Counted from the first letter of the stretch, positions 47,225-56,955 are shown. The stretch is DNA of 64,000 nt from CAWKDG01 sp963848355 (GCA_963848355.1 CAWKDG010000012.1:1426001-1490000); one strand, 5' to 3'. The notes: generated from the sequence alone by a model not told the origin. A program made the numbers and translations.

Positions 47225-48484
47225 TTGAGGGTCTGTGTCGTCGGCGCCGGGGGGCGCGAGCACGCGCTGGCCCTGGCCTTGGCCCGGACGGCCGAGGTGG
47301 TGGTGGCCCCCGGGAACCCGGGGATGCCGGGGACCCCGGTGGGGGGGTACCCGATCACGGTGACCGAGATCGCCCCCGAGTCCGTCCCGGCCGATCTGTG
47401 GGTGATCGGCCCCGAGCAGCCGCTGGTCGACGGGCTGGCCGACAAGCTGCGGGCCGACGACCGCCTCGTCTTCGGGCCCGGCGCCGACGGGGCCCGGCTC
47501 GAGGGGTCGAAGGCCTTCATGAAGGCGGTGCTCGACGAGGCCCGCGTCCCCACGGCGCGCTGGGGCGCCTTCGACGAGGTGCGCGAGGCCCACGAGTTCA
47601 TCGGCGAACTTCCGGGGCCGTGGGTGGTGAAGACCGACGGGCTGGCCTCGGGGAAGGGTGTGCTCGTGACCGACGACCGGGCCGAGGCCGAGGCCGACGT
47701 GATCAGCAAACTCTCGGGCGACGCCTTCGGCGACGCCGGGCGCCGGGTCGTGGTCGAGGAAGCGTTGGTGGGCGCCGAGGCTTCGCTCCTCGTCCTCTGT
47801 GATGGCAGACGCATCGTCCCCCTGCCGGTGGCCCAGGACTACAAGCGCCTGGAGGACGGCGACGACGGCCCCAACACGGGCGGGATGGGGGCGGTCTCGG
47901 CGCCCGGCCTGGTGGCCGAGGCGACCGTCGACGAGATCCTCGACGTCTGCGTCGAGCCCCTGGTCGCCGCGCTGCGCCGGCGGGGGATCGACTACCGCGG
48001 CGTCCTCTACGCCGGGCTCATCCTCACGACCGACGGCCCGCGGGTGCTCGAGTACAACGTCCGTTTCGGGGACCCCGAGACCCAGGTGGTCCTGCCCCGG
48101 GTGGACGAGGACGTCACCGGGCTCCTGGCCGAGGCGGCCGCCGGCCGCCTGCGCACCGATCCGCACCCGACGAGCACCTCCGCCGTCTGCGTGGTCCTCG
48201 CCTCCGAGGGGTACCCGACGGCCCCGCGCACCGGCGACCCCATCGAGGGTCTCGAGCGCGCCGCTGTCCTCCCCGACGTGAACGTCCTCCATGCCGGGAC
48301 GGGGAGCGACGACCGGGGCCGGCTGGTGACGGCCGGCGGCCGGGTCCTCGGCGTCACCGCCACGGGGCCGACCGCCGGCGACGCCCGGGAGAAGGCCTAC
48401 GCCGCGGTGGACATGATCAACTGGGACGGGATGCAGTACCGCCGTGACATCGCCGCCGCGACCGGGACGGGGGAGCGGTCGTGA
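47225..48484 (+). CDS. purD: phosphoribosylamine-glycine ligase
   Basis: A 419-residue ATP-grasp ligase making GAR from phosphoribosylamine and glycine. It begins LRVCVVGAGGREHALALALA at TTG 47225, the only start near the conserved N-terminus. PWVVKTDGLASGKGVLV, DYKRLEDGDDGPNTGGMGAV and VLEYNVRFGDPETQVVLPR are characteristic. The stop overlaps the purB start (GTGA). Confidence 0.95.
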   Translation: MRVCVVGAGGREHALALALARTAEVVVAPGNPGMPGTPVGGYPITVTEIAPESVPADLWVIGPEQPLVDGLADKLRADDRLVFGPGADGARLEGSKAFMKAVLDEARVPTARWGAFDEVREAHEFIGELPGPWVVKTDGLASGKGVLVTDDRAEAEADVISKLSGDAFGDAGRRVVVEEALVGAEASLLVLCDGRRIVPLPVAQDYKRLEDGDDGPNTGGMGAVSAPGLVAEATVDEILDVCVEPLVAALRRRGIDYRGVLYAGLILTTDGPRVLEYNVRFGDPETQVVLPRVDEDVTGLLAEAAAGRLRTDPHPTSTSAVCVVLASEGYPTAPRTGDPIEGLERAAVLPDVNVLHAGTGSDDRGRLVTAGGRVLGVTATGPTAGDAREKAYAAVDMINWDGMQYRRDIAAATGTGERS

Positions 48485-49824
48485 TCCCGCGCTACTCACT
48501 GCCCGAGATGGCGGCGCTCTTCACCGACGAGGCCCGGTTCGAGAAGTGGCTGGAGGTCGAGCTGCTGGCCGTCGAGGGCCTGGCCGCCGCCGGCGAGGTC
48601 GCCGCCGCCGATGCCGCCGCCGTGCGCTCGCGCGCCCCCAAGGTCACGGCCGACCTGGTGACGGCCATCAACGACCGCGAGAAGGTGACCGACCACGACG
48701 TGGCCGCCTTCGTCGACGTGGTCCAGGCGGCCATCGGCGAGCCCGAGGGATCGCTCGTCCACCACGGCCTGACGTCGTCCGACGTGGTCGACACCGCCCT
48801 GTGCGCCACCCTGACCGCCGCCGCCGACCTCCTCCTCGACGCCTCCGACGCCCTCGTGGCCGTACTGAAGACCCGGGCGCTGGAATTCATGGACACCCCG
48901 ATGGCGGGACGGACCCACGGGATGCACGCCGAGCCGACGACGTTCGGGGCCAAGCTGGCCCTGTGGTGCCTGCAGGCCGACCGCGACCGCCAGCGGCTGC
49001 GCGCGGCGCGCCAGAGGGTGGCGGTGGGGAAGCTCTCGGGGGCGGTCGGGACCTATTCGAACATCGACCCGGGCGTCGAGGACTTCGTGTGCCGGGCCCT
49101 CGGCCTGACGCCGGTGCCGGCCACCCAGGTGATCGCCCGCGACCGCCACGCCGAGCTGTTGTGGGCCTGCGCTTCGGTCGGGGCGACGATCGAGATGATG
49201 GGGACGGAGATCCGTCACCTGGCCCGGACCGAGGTGGGGGAGGTCGAGGAGGCGTTCGGGGCCGGGCAGAAGGGCAGCTCGTCGATGCCCCACAAGCGGA
49301 ACCCGATCCTGTCCGAACGCCTGACGGGGCTGGCCCGTGTGCTGCGCGGTTATCTGGGGGCGGGCCTCGAGGACGTGGCCCTGTGGCACGAACGTGACAT
49401 CAGCCATTCCTCGGTGGAACGCGTCATCCTCCCCGACGCCTGTCTGGCCACCTACTACGTCCTGCGGCGCGCCACCGGCCTGATCGACGGGCTCGTCGTC
49501 CACCCCGAGCGGATGGAGGCGAACGTCACCGAGGGCTCGTTCGGGTTGGTGTTCTCGCAACCGGTCCTGCTGGCCCTGGTGGAGTCCGGGATGGGGCGCG
49601 ACGCCGCCTATCGTGTCGTCCAACGCGACGCGCGGCGGTCGTGGGAGGAGCGTCGATCATTTCGGGCCGTCCTCGACGAGGACCCCGAGGTGACGTTGAC
49701 GGAGGCGGCCCTCGACGAGGCGTTCGACGTGCGGCGGGCGTTGCGCCACGTCGGACGCTTCGCCGACGCTTTGAAGGAGATAGAGCCTGAACGAGATAGA
49801 GCCTTGAACGAGATAGAGCCCTGA
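48481..49824 (+). CDS. purB: adenylosuccinate lyase
   Basis: A 447-residue lyase acting twice in purine synthesis (SAICAR and adenylosuccinate cleavage). Visible blocks are SLVHHGLTSSDVVDTA, MAGRTHGMHAEPTTFG with the catalytic His, and the fumarase/ASL signature GSSSMPHKRNPI. The C-terminal tail DALKEIEPERDRALNEIEP is encoded by a triplicated 16-17-bp repeat and is probably not part of the ancestral protein. Confidence 0.96.
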   Translation: MIPRYSLPEMAALFTDEARFEKWLEVELLAVEGLAAAGEVAAADAAAVRSRAPKVTADLVTAINDREKVTDHDVAAFVDVVQAAIGEPEGSLVHHGLTSSDVVDTALCATLTAAADLLLDASDALVAVLKTRALEFMDTPMAGRTHGMHAEPTTFGAKLALWCLQADRDRQRLRAARQRVAVGKLSGAVGTYSNIDPGVEDFVCRALGLTPVPATQVIARDRHAELLWACASVGATIEMMGTEIRHLARTEVGEVEEAFGAGQKGSSSMPHKRNPILSERLTGLARVLRGYLGAGLEDVALWHERDISHSSVERVILPDACLATYYVLRRATGLIDGLVVHPERMEANVTEGSFGLVFSQPVLLALVESGMGRDAAYRVVQRDARRSWEERRSFRAVLDEDPEVTLTEAALDEAFDVRRALRHVGRFADALKEIEPERDRALNEIEP

Positions 49825-49826
49825 AG
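49777..49826 (+). repeat. triplicated 16-17-bp repeat at the purB-purC junction
   Basis: Units at 49777-49792, 49793-49809 and 49810-49826 share GAGATAGAGCC followed by CTGAA-type endings of varying length. The purB stop is in the third unit. A fourth partial copy supplies the GGAGG of purC. Unit-length differences move the reading frame. Confidence 0.8.
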
Positions 49827-49837
49827 GAGGTAGAAGG

Positions 49838-50737
49838 GTGACCCTGGAACTGGTCCACGCCGGGAAGGTCCGCGAGCTGTACGACGCCGGGGACGGTCTC
49901 CTCGTCATGGTGGCGTCGGACCGGATCTCGGCCTTCGACGTCGTCCTGGCCGAGCCCATCCCCGACAAGGGTCGGGTCCTCACGGCCATGACCGTCCACT
50001 GGCTGGCCCTGCTGGCCGACCTGGCCCCCAGCCACCTGGTCTCGGCCGACCCCACCGATCTCCCCGCCGGGGCCGCCTCGCTCGGCGGCGACGCCGGCCT
50101 GGCCGCCATCGCCGGGCGGGCCATGCTCGTGCGGAGGGCCGAGATGCTCCCCCTCGAGTGCATCGTCCGCGGCTACCTGGTCGGGTCGGGGTGGGCCGAG
50201 TACGAGAAGTCGGGGACGCTGCACGGGACGCCGCTGCCGAAGGGACTGCGCCAGGCGCAGCGCCTGCCCGAGCCCATGTTCACCCCGTCGACCAAGGCCA
50301 CCGAGGGCCACGACGAGAACATCTCGTTCGACGACGCCGTCGAGCTGGTGGGGAAGGAACGGGCCGAGGAGGCCCGCGACATCTGCGTCGAGGCCTACCG
50401 CCGCGCCGCGACGGCGGCCGAGCAGCACGGGATCATCGTGGCCGACACCAAGTTCGAGCTCGGCCTCATCGACGGGCGCCTGGCCCTGTGCGACGAGGTC
50501 CTCACCCCCGACTCGTCACGTTTCTGGCCGGCCGACGAATGGAAGGAGGGGACCAACCCGCCGTCGTTCGACAAGCAACCGGTGCGCGACTGGCTGTCGG
50601 CCACCGACTGGGACAAGAAGCCCCCGCCCCCGGCACTTCCCGAAGCGGTGGTGCGGGCCACGAGCGAGCGCTACGTCACCGCCTACGAGCGGATCTCCGG
50701 CAAGGCCCTGGCCGACTGGTACGGCGGCGCCCGATGA
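49838..50737 (+). CDS. purC: SAICAR synthase
   Basis: A 299-residue ligase joining CAIR with aspartate. It opens LELVHAGKVRELYDAGDGLL. The SAICAR signatures LPLECIVRGYLVGSGW and IVADTKFELGLIDG are complete, and LCDEVLTPDSSRFWPADEW follows. The size is that of the yeast/actinobacterial long form. Start GTG 49838 follows GGAGG. Confidence 0.96.
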   Translation: MTLELVHAGKVRELYDAGDGLLVMVASDRISAFDVVLAEPIPDKGRVLTAMTVHWLALLADLAPSHLVSADPTDLPAGAASLGGDAGLAAIAGRAMLVRRAEMLPLECIVRGYLVGSGWAEYEKSGTLHGTPLPKGLRQAQRLPEPMFTPSTKATEGHDENISFDDAVELVGKERAEEARDICVEAYRRAATAAEQHGIIVADTKFELGLIDGRLALCDEVLTPDSSRFWPADEWKEGTNPPSFDKQPVRDWLSATDWDKKPPPPALPEAVVRATSERYVTAYERISGKALADWYGGAR

Positions 50738-50741
50738 GTGA

Positions 50742-50772
50742 CCGGTGAGGAACCGGTGAGGCGCCGGTGAGG
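50742..50772 (+). repeat. CCGGTGAGG x3 at the purC-purS junction
   Basis: CCGGTGAGG occurs at 50742, 50753 and 50764 with an exact 11-bp period. The third copy contains the purS GTG start and the earlier ones look like ribosome binding sites (GGTGAGG). Confidence 0.8.
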
Positions 50773-51045
50773 TTCGCCGTCCGCGTCGAGGTGCGCCTGC
50801 GTCCCGGGATCGCCGATCCCCAGGGCGCCACCATCGAACGGGCCCTGCCCGCGCTGGGCTTCGACGGCGTCGAGGACCTGCGCGTGGGGAAGGCCATCCG
50901 CTTCACCGTGGAGGCGCCCGACGAAGCGGCGGCCCGGGCCCGGGCCACCGCGATGTGCGAGCGCCTGCTGGCCAACCCCGTCATCGAGGACGCCGAGATC
51001 GAGATCTCCGCCGGTGCCCACGACGACGCGGCGGTGGTGCGGTGA
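50767..51045 (+). CDS. purS: FGAM synthase subunit PurS
   Basis: A 92-residue PurS, the small subunit that joins PurQ and PurL into FGAM synthase. Conserved wording includes VRVEVRLRPGIADPQGATIE, RALPALGFDGVEDLRVGKAI and the C-terminal CERLLANPVIEDAEIEI. GTG 50767 follows the CCGGTGAGG repeat. Its stop overlaps the purQ GTG. Confidence 0.94.
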   Translation: MRFAVRVEVRLRPGIADPQGATIERALPALGFDGVEDLRVGKAIRFTVEAPDEAAARARATAMCERLLANPVIEDAEIEISAGAHDDAAVVR

Positions 51046-51756
51046 CGACGCGCGATCGGTGTCGTCGTCTTCCCGGGGACGAACTGCGAGCACGACGTCG
51101 TGCGGGCGCTGCACATCGTGGCCGGCGGCGACGCCGGGAACGGGACGGGGACGGAGGCCGAGCTCGTCTGGCACGGCGAGACGTCGGTGGCCCGCTTCGA
51201 CGCGCTCGTCCTGCCCGGCGGGTTCGCCCACGGCGACTACCTGCGCCCCGGCGCGCTGGCCCGTTTCTCGCCCGTCATGGAGGCGGTCGGGCGCTTCGCC
51301 GCCGACGGGGGTCCCGTGATCGGGATCTGCAACGGCTTCCAGGTCCTCACCGAGGCCGGCCTCCTCCCCGGCGCGCTGCAGAAGAACCGCGGTCTGCGCT
51401 TCCTGTGCACGACGGTGGCGGTCGAGGTGTGCACCACCCGGACGCCGCTCACCGCCGCCACCGACGTCGGCGCCGTCCTGCGGCTCCCGGTCAACCACTT
51501 CGAGGGCAACTACATCTGCGACGCCGCCACCTTGGACGCGCTGCGGGCCGAGGACCGCATCGTCCTGCGCTACGCCGAGAACCCCAACGGATCGCTCGAC
51601 GACATCGCCGGGATCTGCAATGCCGAGGGGAACGTCGTCGGCCTCATGCCCCATCCCGAGCGCGCCTGCGACGCCTTGACGGGGGCGACCGACGGGATGG
51701 CGTTGTTGCGGGGCCTGCTGGCCGTGGGCGACCGGCCGGCCACGCTCTCGGCCTGA
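51042..51756 (+). CDS. purQ: FGAM synthase glutaminase PurQ (one frameshift)
   Basis: The glutamine amidotransferase subunit of FGAM synthase, about 238 residues. GTG 51042 overlaps the purS stop and gives VTTR; an extra base near 51054 then breaks the frame, after which IGVVVFPGTNCEHDVVRAL is continuous. The nucleophile Cys is in GICNGFQVL, and the His-Glu pair is in MPHPERA. VNHFEGNYIC is also typical. The uninterrupted part begins about 51055. The indel is probably a sequence error because purS, purQ and purL are all otherwise intact. Confidence 0.93.
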
Positions 51757-51794
51757 GTCAGCTCTTCTCGGTCAGCTCTTTTGGGTCAGCTCTC
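51757..51794 (+). repeat. GTCAGCTCTT x3 after purQ
   Basis: GTCAGCTCTT occurs at 51757 and 51771, with GTCAGCTCTC at 51785, an exact 14-bp period. The third copy overlaps the stop of the convergent minus-strand gene. Confidence 0.75.
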
Positions 51795-52217
51795 GGGGGC
51801 CCGGCCGCGCCCGATGCCGGCGCGCTCGAGGACATCGGTGCCGACCCCGGCGGCGCGCCAGGCGGCGAAGCCGATGGACTTGCGCTCCCCGTAGGACCGG
51901 GCCACCTTCACGAAGCGCGCCTCGAGCTCGGCGATGTCGTCGCCCGACGTCGCCCGGGCCAGCTCGGCCTCGAGGTCCTGGCGTTCCTGGAGGAGGTGCA
52001 GACGCGCCAGCGCGTCGGCCCCCGACAGCTTGTCGGCGATCACCTCGAGCCGGCGGGAGATCGTCTCCGGGGTCCGGCGCCGTCCCGGGCGGGGCCGCTG
52101 CTCCTCGATGGCCTCGAGGTAGAGGCGGACGGCCCGTCCCTCCTCGCGACCCCGGGCCAGCGCCTCCTTGTGGGCGGCCGACATGGGCCGCTTCGGGGCC
52201 TTCTCCGACGCTGCCAT
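51786..52217 (-). CDS. hypothetical helical protein
   Basis: A 143-residue protein on the minus strand inside the pur cluster. It begins MAASEKAPKRPMSAAHKEAL and is highly charged and helical (RRLEVIADKLSGADALARLH, LLQERQDLEAELARATSGDD), probably coiled-coil, ending GIGRGRAPES. The last part (RFVKVARSYGERKSIGFAAW) is well ordered. The 863-residue open frame on this strand is mostly antisense shadow of purL, and only this part has coding character. Similar short proteins occur near purL in actinobacteria. Function unknown. Confidence 0.75.
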   Translation of the reverse strand: MAASEKAPKRPMSAAHKEALARGREEGRAVRLYLEAIEEQRPRPGRRRTPETISRRLEVIADKLSGADALARLHLLQERQDLEAELARATSGDDIAELEARFVKVARSYGERKSIGFAAWRAAGVGTDVLERAGIGRGRAPES

Positions 52218-52259
52218 GGTGAGATCATGCCGCGTAGCCACCGGGTACGGTGAGAATCG

Positions 52260-54491
52260 ATGACGTTGCACCGCGCCCTCGGTCTCACCGACGACGAGGC
52301 GGCGCGCATCGCCGAGATCCTCGGCCGTCCCCCCAACCACCTCGAGCTGGCCATGTACGCGGTGATGTGGAGCGAGCACTGTTCCTACAAGTCGTCGCGC
52401 CGCCACCTCGGTCGCCTGCCGACCGTTGGGCCCCAGGTCATCGTGGGGCCGGGGGAGAACGCCGGCGTCGTCGACGTCGGCGACGGGATCGCCGTGGCCC
52501 TGCGCATCGAGAGCCACAACCACCCGTCGGCCGTCGAGCCCTACCAGGGGGCGGCCACCGGCGTGGGCGGGATCCTCCGTGACATCTTCACCATGGGGGC
52601 CCGGCCCATCGCCCTCATGGACCCGCTCTTCTTCGGCCCCCCCGACGACGCCCGCGGCCGGTGGCTGGTCGAGGGGGTGGTGTCGGGGATCTCCGGCTAC
52701 GGCAACGCCGTCGGCGTCCCCACCGTCGGGGGCGAGCTGACCTTCTCCGACTGCTACGCCCGCAACCCGCTCGTCAACGTGCTCTGCCTCGGCGTGCTCC
52801 GGCGCGAGAACCTCGTCCTCTCCGGCGCCCACGGCGAGGGGAACCTGGCCGTCCTCCTCGGCTCCACCACCGGACGCGACGGGATCGGTGGCGTGAGCGT
52901 GCTGGCCTCGGCCGGTTTCGGCGAGGGCGGCGGGGCCGACGACGACAAGCGACCGAGCGTGCAGGTGGGCGACCCCTTCGAGGAGAAGCGCCTGATCGAG
53001 GCCTGCCTGGAGCTGCTCGGCCGCGGCCTGGTGGTCGGCATCCAGGACCTCGGCGGCGCCGGGCTGGCCTGCGCCACCTCGGAGACGGCCGGACGGGCCG
53101 GGATGGGGATGGACGTCGACGTCGGCGCCGTCGCCCGGCGCGAGCCGGGGATGGAGCCGTTCGAGGTCCTCACCTCCGAGAGCCAGGAGCGGATGCTGGC
53201 CATCGTCACCCCCGCCGACCGGGCCGAGGTCGAGGACGTGTGCCGGCGCTGGGAGGTCCGGGCCACGGTGATCGGTACCGTCACGGCCCCGCTCCCGGTG
53301 ACGGCCGACGGTGGCGGGGGCGGGCGCCTGCGGATCTTCGACGGGCCCGGCGGAGCGGTGCTGGCCGACGTGCCCGCCGCCTCGTTGTCGGACGACGCCC
53401 CCCTCTACGACCGGCCCCTGGCGCCGCCGGCCGATCGCGCAACGCGGCGGGCCGACGACCCGGCCGCCCTCGCCGCGCCGGCCGACTGCGGGCCCGACGT
53501 CCTCGCCATGCTGGCCGACACCTCGTGGGTGTGGCGTCAGTACGACCATCAGCTGTTCCTGAACACGGTGTCGGGACCGGGCGGCGACGCCGCGGTGCTC
53601 CGCCTGGCGGCACCGGGTCTGCCCGCCAGCCGCCGGGGGCTGGCGCTGTCCACCGATTCCAATCCCCGCTGGTGCGCCGTCGACCCCCGCGCCGGGACGG
53701 CCCTGGTGGTGGCCGAGTCGGCCCTGAACGTCGCCTGTGCCGGCGCCCGCCCGGTGGCCCTCGTCAACTGCCTGAACTTCGGCAACCCCGAGCACCCCGA
53801 GGTCATGTGGCAGCTGTCGGAGGCCATCGACGGCATGGCCGAGGCGTGCCGGGCCCTGGCCATTCCCGTCGTCGGCGGCAACGTCAGCCTCTACAACGAG
53901 TCCGGCGGCATCGACATCGATCCCACGCCCGTCGTGGCCGTCCTGGGCGTGATCGACGACCTGGCCCGGCGCCCGCCGGGCGCCGTCCTGGTGGAGGGGA
54001 CGGCCCTGGTGCTCCTCGGCGCCACCGACCGTTCCCTGGCCGGGTCGCGCTGGGCCGTCGAGCAGCGTGGCCACCGCGGGGGGGTCCTCCCCGCCCTCGA
54101 CCTCGACGCCCACGGGGCGCTGCTCCGGTTGGTGGCCGGTCTGGTGGCCGCCGGCGATCTCGTGGTCGGCGTCCACGACGTCTCCGACGGCGGCCTCGGC
54201 CTGGCCCTGGCCGAATGTGCCGTGCACGCCGGCGTGGGCTGCCTGGTCGACGGCGTCGACGGTCACGCCGAGCTCTTCTCCGAGTCCCCCGGGCGCGTCG
54301 TGGTGGGGACGACCGATCCGCACGAGGTCCTGGCCCGTGCCGCCGCCGCCGGGGTCCCGGCCCGCGTCCTCGGTCATCCCGGGGGCGACCGCCTGGTGGT
54401 CGAGGGCCTGGTCGACGTGGGCGTGGCCGACGCCACCGCCGCCTGGCGCGAGGCGCTGCCCGGCGCCCTGGGTCAGCCGCCCGCCGCCTGA
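52260..54491 (+). CDS. purL: FGAM synthase large subunit PurL
   Basis: A 743-residue small-type PurL (FGAR to FGAM, ATP dependent). Visible blocks are WSEHCSYKSSRRHL, ALRIESHNHPSAVEPYQGAA and TGVGGILRDIFTMGARPIAL. GGAGLACATSETAGRAGMGM and NCLNFGNPEHPEVMWQ follow, with VGGNVSLYNESGGIDI. ATG 52260 begins MTLHRALGLTDDEA. The length fits the PurS/PurQ-dependent form. Confidence 0.97.
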   Translation: MTLHRALGLTDDEAARIAEILGRPPNHLELAMYAVMWSEHCSYKSSRRHLGRLPTVGPQVIVGPGENAGVVDVGDGIAVALRIESHNHPSAVEPYQGAATGVGGILRDIFTMGARPIALMDPLFFGPPDDARGRWLVEGVVSGISGYGNAVGVPTVGGELTFSDCYARNPLVNVLCLGVLRRENLVLSGAHGEGNLAVLLGSTTGRDGIGGVSVLASAGFGEGGGADDDKRPSVQVGDPFEEKRLIEACLELLGRGLVVGIQDLGGAGLACATSETAGRAGMGMDVDVGAVARREPGMEPFEVLTSESQERMLAIVTPADRAEVEDVCRRWEVRATVIGTVTAPLPVTADGGGGGRLRIFDGPGGAVLADVPAASLSDDAPLYDRPLAPPADRATRRADDPAALAAPADCGPDVLAMLADTSWVWRQYDHQLFLNTVSGPGGDAAVLRLAAPGLPASRRGLALSTDSNPRWCAVDPRAGTALVVAESALNVACAGARPVALVNCLNFGNPEHPEVMWQLSEAIDGMAEACRALAIPVVGGNVSLYNESGGIDIDPTPVVAVLGVIDDLARRPPGAVLVEGTALVLLGATDRSLAGSRWAVEQRGHRGGVLPALDLDAHGALLRLVAGLVAAGDLVVGVHDVSDGGLGLALAECAVHAGVGCLVDGVDGHAELFSESPGRVVVGTTDPHEVLARAAAAGVPARVLGHPGGDRLVVEGLVDVGVADATAAWREALPGALGQPPAA

Positions 54492-54512
54492 TCAGGGCGC
54501 GCCGCGAGCTCG

Positions 54513-55379
54513 TCAGGAACAGCCGCGCCGCCAGGTCCTCGAGGGCCGCGTCGGGGACGTCGAGATCGCCCATCCCCGTGCCCACGGCCAGGTCGGGCTT
54601 GAAGGTCCCGTGGTAGTCCGATCCGCCGGTGGCCACCAGGCCGCGCCGCCGGCCATCCGTCGCAGGGCCCGCCGCTGGTCGGGGGAGTAGCGGCCGTAGA
54701 TGGCCTCGATCCCGCCCAGGCCGGCCTCGGCCAGCTCGCCCACCAGCCCTTCCAGCGACGAGGGGTCGAGTCCCAGGGTCAGGGGGTGGGCCAGCACGGC
54801 GATGCCGCCCGAGGCGACGGCCAGACGGGCCACGTCGGTCGGGGACAGGCGGGCCTTGGGCACGTAGGCGGCGCGCCCGTCGGCCAGGAAGCGGTCGAAG
54901 GCGTCGTCGATGTCGGCCGCCGCCCCCGCCCGCACCAGGGCCCGGGCGAAATGGGGTCGGCCCAGTCCCGCCTCGCCGCCCGCCTCGGCCACCATGGCGT
55001 CGTAGTCGACGGGCACGCCCAGCTCGTCCAGCCGGGCCCGGAGCCGGAGGTTGCGCTCGGCCCGGTCCCGGCGCAGCTTCACCAGCTCGTCCTGCAGCGG
55101 CCCCTCGCCGGGCACGACGAAGTAGACGAGGACGTGGACCGAGCCGCCGATGGCGGGGCGACCGGGCCGTGGCGGCGGCTTGCGGCACGACACCTCGCAC
55201 CCGGGCACGAGCGTGATCCCCGCCCGCACCGCGGCCGCCCGGGCCTCGGCCTGGCCGTCGAGGCTGTCGTGATCGGTGAGGGCGACGGCCGAGCAGCCGG
55301 CGGCGGCGGCCATCTCGGCGATGGCGGCCGGAGGCTCCGAGCCGTCGGAGACGGTCGAATGGGTGTGGAGATCGATCAC
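54513..55379 (-). CDS. PHP-domain phosphoesterase (C-terminal frameshift)
   Basis: A metal-dependent PHP-superfamily enzyme (YciV/RnaAM type, phosphoesterase or 5'-3' exonuclease). GTG 55379 opens VIDLHTHSTVSDGSEPPAAI with the first metal motif. AVALTDHDSLDG, VPGCEVSC, RPHFARALV and VLAHPLTLGL follow. Near 54643 one base is missing: the proper C-terminus (GLVATGGSDYHGTFKPDL with the last metal residues) is in another frame, and the true stop is uncertain. On the minus strand between purL and purF. Confidence 0.85.
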   Translation of the reverse strand: MIDLHTHSTVSDGSEPPAAIAEMAAAAGCSAVALTDHDSLDGQAEARAAAVRAGITLVPGCEVSCRKPPPRPGRPAIGGSVHVLVYFVVPGEGPLQDELVKLRRDRAERNLRLRARLDELGVPVDYDAMVAEAGGEAGLGRPHFARALVRAGAAADIDDAFDRFLADGRAAYVPKARLSPTDVARLAVASGGIAVLAHPLTLGLDPSSLEGLVGELAEAGLGGIEAIYGRYSPDQRRALRRMAGGAAWWPPADRTTTGPSSPTWPWARGWAISTSPTRPSRTWRRGCS

Positions 55380-55500
55380 CGGTCGAGGCTATCGGCGCCG
55401 TTGGACCCGGCCGCACCGGGGGACGGTAGGCTCGTCCGAGGTGGGGAGCGCGGCGCCGGTGAACCAGATGGCGCCATGAGGGCGATGCGGTGAGGGCCGA

Positions 55501-56955
55501 GTGAAAGAAGCCTGTGGCGTCTTCGGCGTCTACGCCCCCGGCAAGGGGGTGGCCCAACTCACCTTCGACGGGATCTACGCCCTGCAGCACCGCGGCCAGG
55601 AATCGGCCGGGATGGCCGTGAGCGACGGCGAGGCCATCATGGTGGTGAAGAACATGGGCCTCGTCACCACCGTGTTCGACGAGCGCACCCTGGCGTCGCT
55701 CCCCGGCGATCTGGCCATGGGCCACACGCGCTACTCGACGACGGGGGCGTCGGAGTGGCGCAACGCCCAGCCCGTCTACCGCTCCGTCGGCGGGTCGGGC
55801 TTCGCCCTCGGCCACAACGGGAACCTGACGAACACCGCCGCACTGGCCGAGGAGGCCGGGATGTTCCCCGGCGTGGTGGCGTCGGACAGCGATTTCGTGG
55901 CCGAGCTGCTGGCCCGCGAATTCCCCACCCCCGCCGAGGGGGGCACCACGCCCGACGGCGCCCTGGAGACGGCGCTGCGCGCCGTGCTCCCCCTCATCGA
56001 GGGGGCGTTCTCCTTCGTCGTCCTCGACGCCACCCATGTGATGGGCGTGCGCGACGCCCACGGATTCCGCCCCCTGTGCCTCGGCCGCCTGGGCCCGGCC
56101 GACCAGCCCGAAGGGTGGGTGCTGGCCTCGGAGACCCCCGCCCTCGACATCGTCGGGGCCACCTTCGTGCGCGAGCTCGAGCCCGGCGAGCTGGTGATCA
56201 TCGACGACTCGGGGGTGCGCTCGGAGCAGGCCATTCCCATCGACGCGCGTCGACCCCCACCTGTGCATCTTCGAGTTCGTCTACTTCGCCCGCCCCGACA
56301 GCCACCTCTACGGCAAAGAGGTGCACGCGGCACGCCGGCGCATGGGGGAGCGCCTCGCCGCCCAGGCGCCGGTGGAGGCCGATCTCGTCATGGGCGTCCC
56401 CGAGTCGGGCGTGCCCGCCGCCGAGGGCTTCGCCCGCGCCTCGGGCATCCCCCACGGCCAGGCCCTGGTGAAGAACCGCTACATCGGCCGCACCTTCATC
56501 ACTCCCGGTCAGGGGCGCGCGAGGAGAGCGTGCGCCGCAAGCTGAACCCGTTGCGGGAGAACATCGAGGGCAAGCGGATCGTGGTCGTCGACGACACCAT
56601 CGTGCGCGGCACCACCCAGAGGGCGGTGGCGCGGATGTTGCGCGAGGCGGGGGCGCGCGAGGTGCACCTGCGGATCTCGTGCCCACCGGTGACGTGGCCG
56701 TGCTTCTACGGCATCGACATCCCCAGCCGCGAGGAGCTGATCGCGGCGAAGAGCACCGTGGCCGAGCTGGAGGAGTACCTCGGGGTCGACTCCCTCGCCT
56801 ACCTGTCGCTCGACAACCTGGTGGCGGCCATCGACGCCCCCGGGGCCGGGTTCTGCTCGGCCTGCCTCACCGGGACCTACCCCGCGCCCGTGCCCGTCGA
56901 GCTGCGGGCGCTGGGCGCCCCGCACCCCCGTCAGGCCGCCCCGGCCCGCGCCTGA
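55501..56955 (+). CDS. purF: amidophosphoribosyltransferase (two compensating indels)
   Basis: The first committed enzyme of purine synthesis. GTG 55501 gives VKEACGVFGVYA, with the nucleophile Cys5 near the start as after propeptide removal. The glutaminase part includes ALQHRGQESAGMAV and GHTRYSTTGAS, and the PRPP motif is VVVDDTIVRGTT. Between about 56250 (an extra C in a C run) and 56515 (a missing G) the open frame is wrong: residues about 252-340 as translated are spurious, and the correct ones lie in the alternative frame (DLVMGVPESGVPAAEGFARA). The frame is restored at REESVRRKLNP. Probably sequence errors. Confidence 0.93.
   Translation: MKEACGVFGVYAPGKGVAQLTFDGIYALQHRGQESAGMAVSDGEAIMVVKNMGLVTTVFDERTLASLPGDLAMGHTRYSTTGASEWRNAQPVYRSVGGSGFALGHNGNLTNTAALAEEAGMFPGVVASDSDFVAELLAREFPTPAEGGTTPDGALETALRAVLPLIEGAFSFVVLDATHVMGVRDAHGFRPLCLGRLGPADQPEGWVLASETPALDIVGATFVRELEPGELVIIDDSGVRSEQAIPIDARRPPPVHLRVRLLRPPRQPPLRQRGARGTPAHGGAPRRPGAGGGRSRHGRPRVGRARRRGLRPRLGHPPRPGPGEEPLHRPHLHHSRSGAREESVRRKLNPLRENIEGKRIVVVDDTIVRGTTQRAVARMLREAGAREVHLRISCPPVTWPCFYGIDIPSREELIAAKSTVAELEEYLGVDSLAYLSLDNLVAAIDAPGAGFCSACLTGTYPAPVPVELRALGAPHPRQAAPARA

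Noticed and set aside
45871..47814. 647-residue minus-strand open frame over purA/purD
   Set aside because: Shadow of two recognised enzymes.
52218..54377. Upstream extension of the minus-strand gene at 51786
   Set aside because: This part is antisense to purL; only the last 143 residues have coding character.
53884..56268. 794-residue minus-strand open frame
   Set aside because: Shadow of purF and purL ends; only a short middle part corresponds to the frameshifted C-terminus of the PHP gene.
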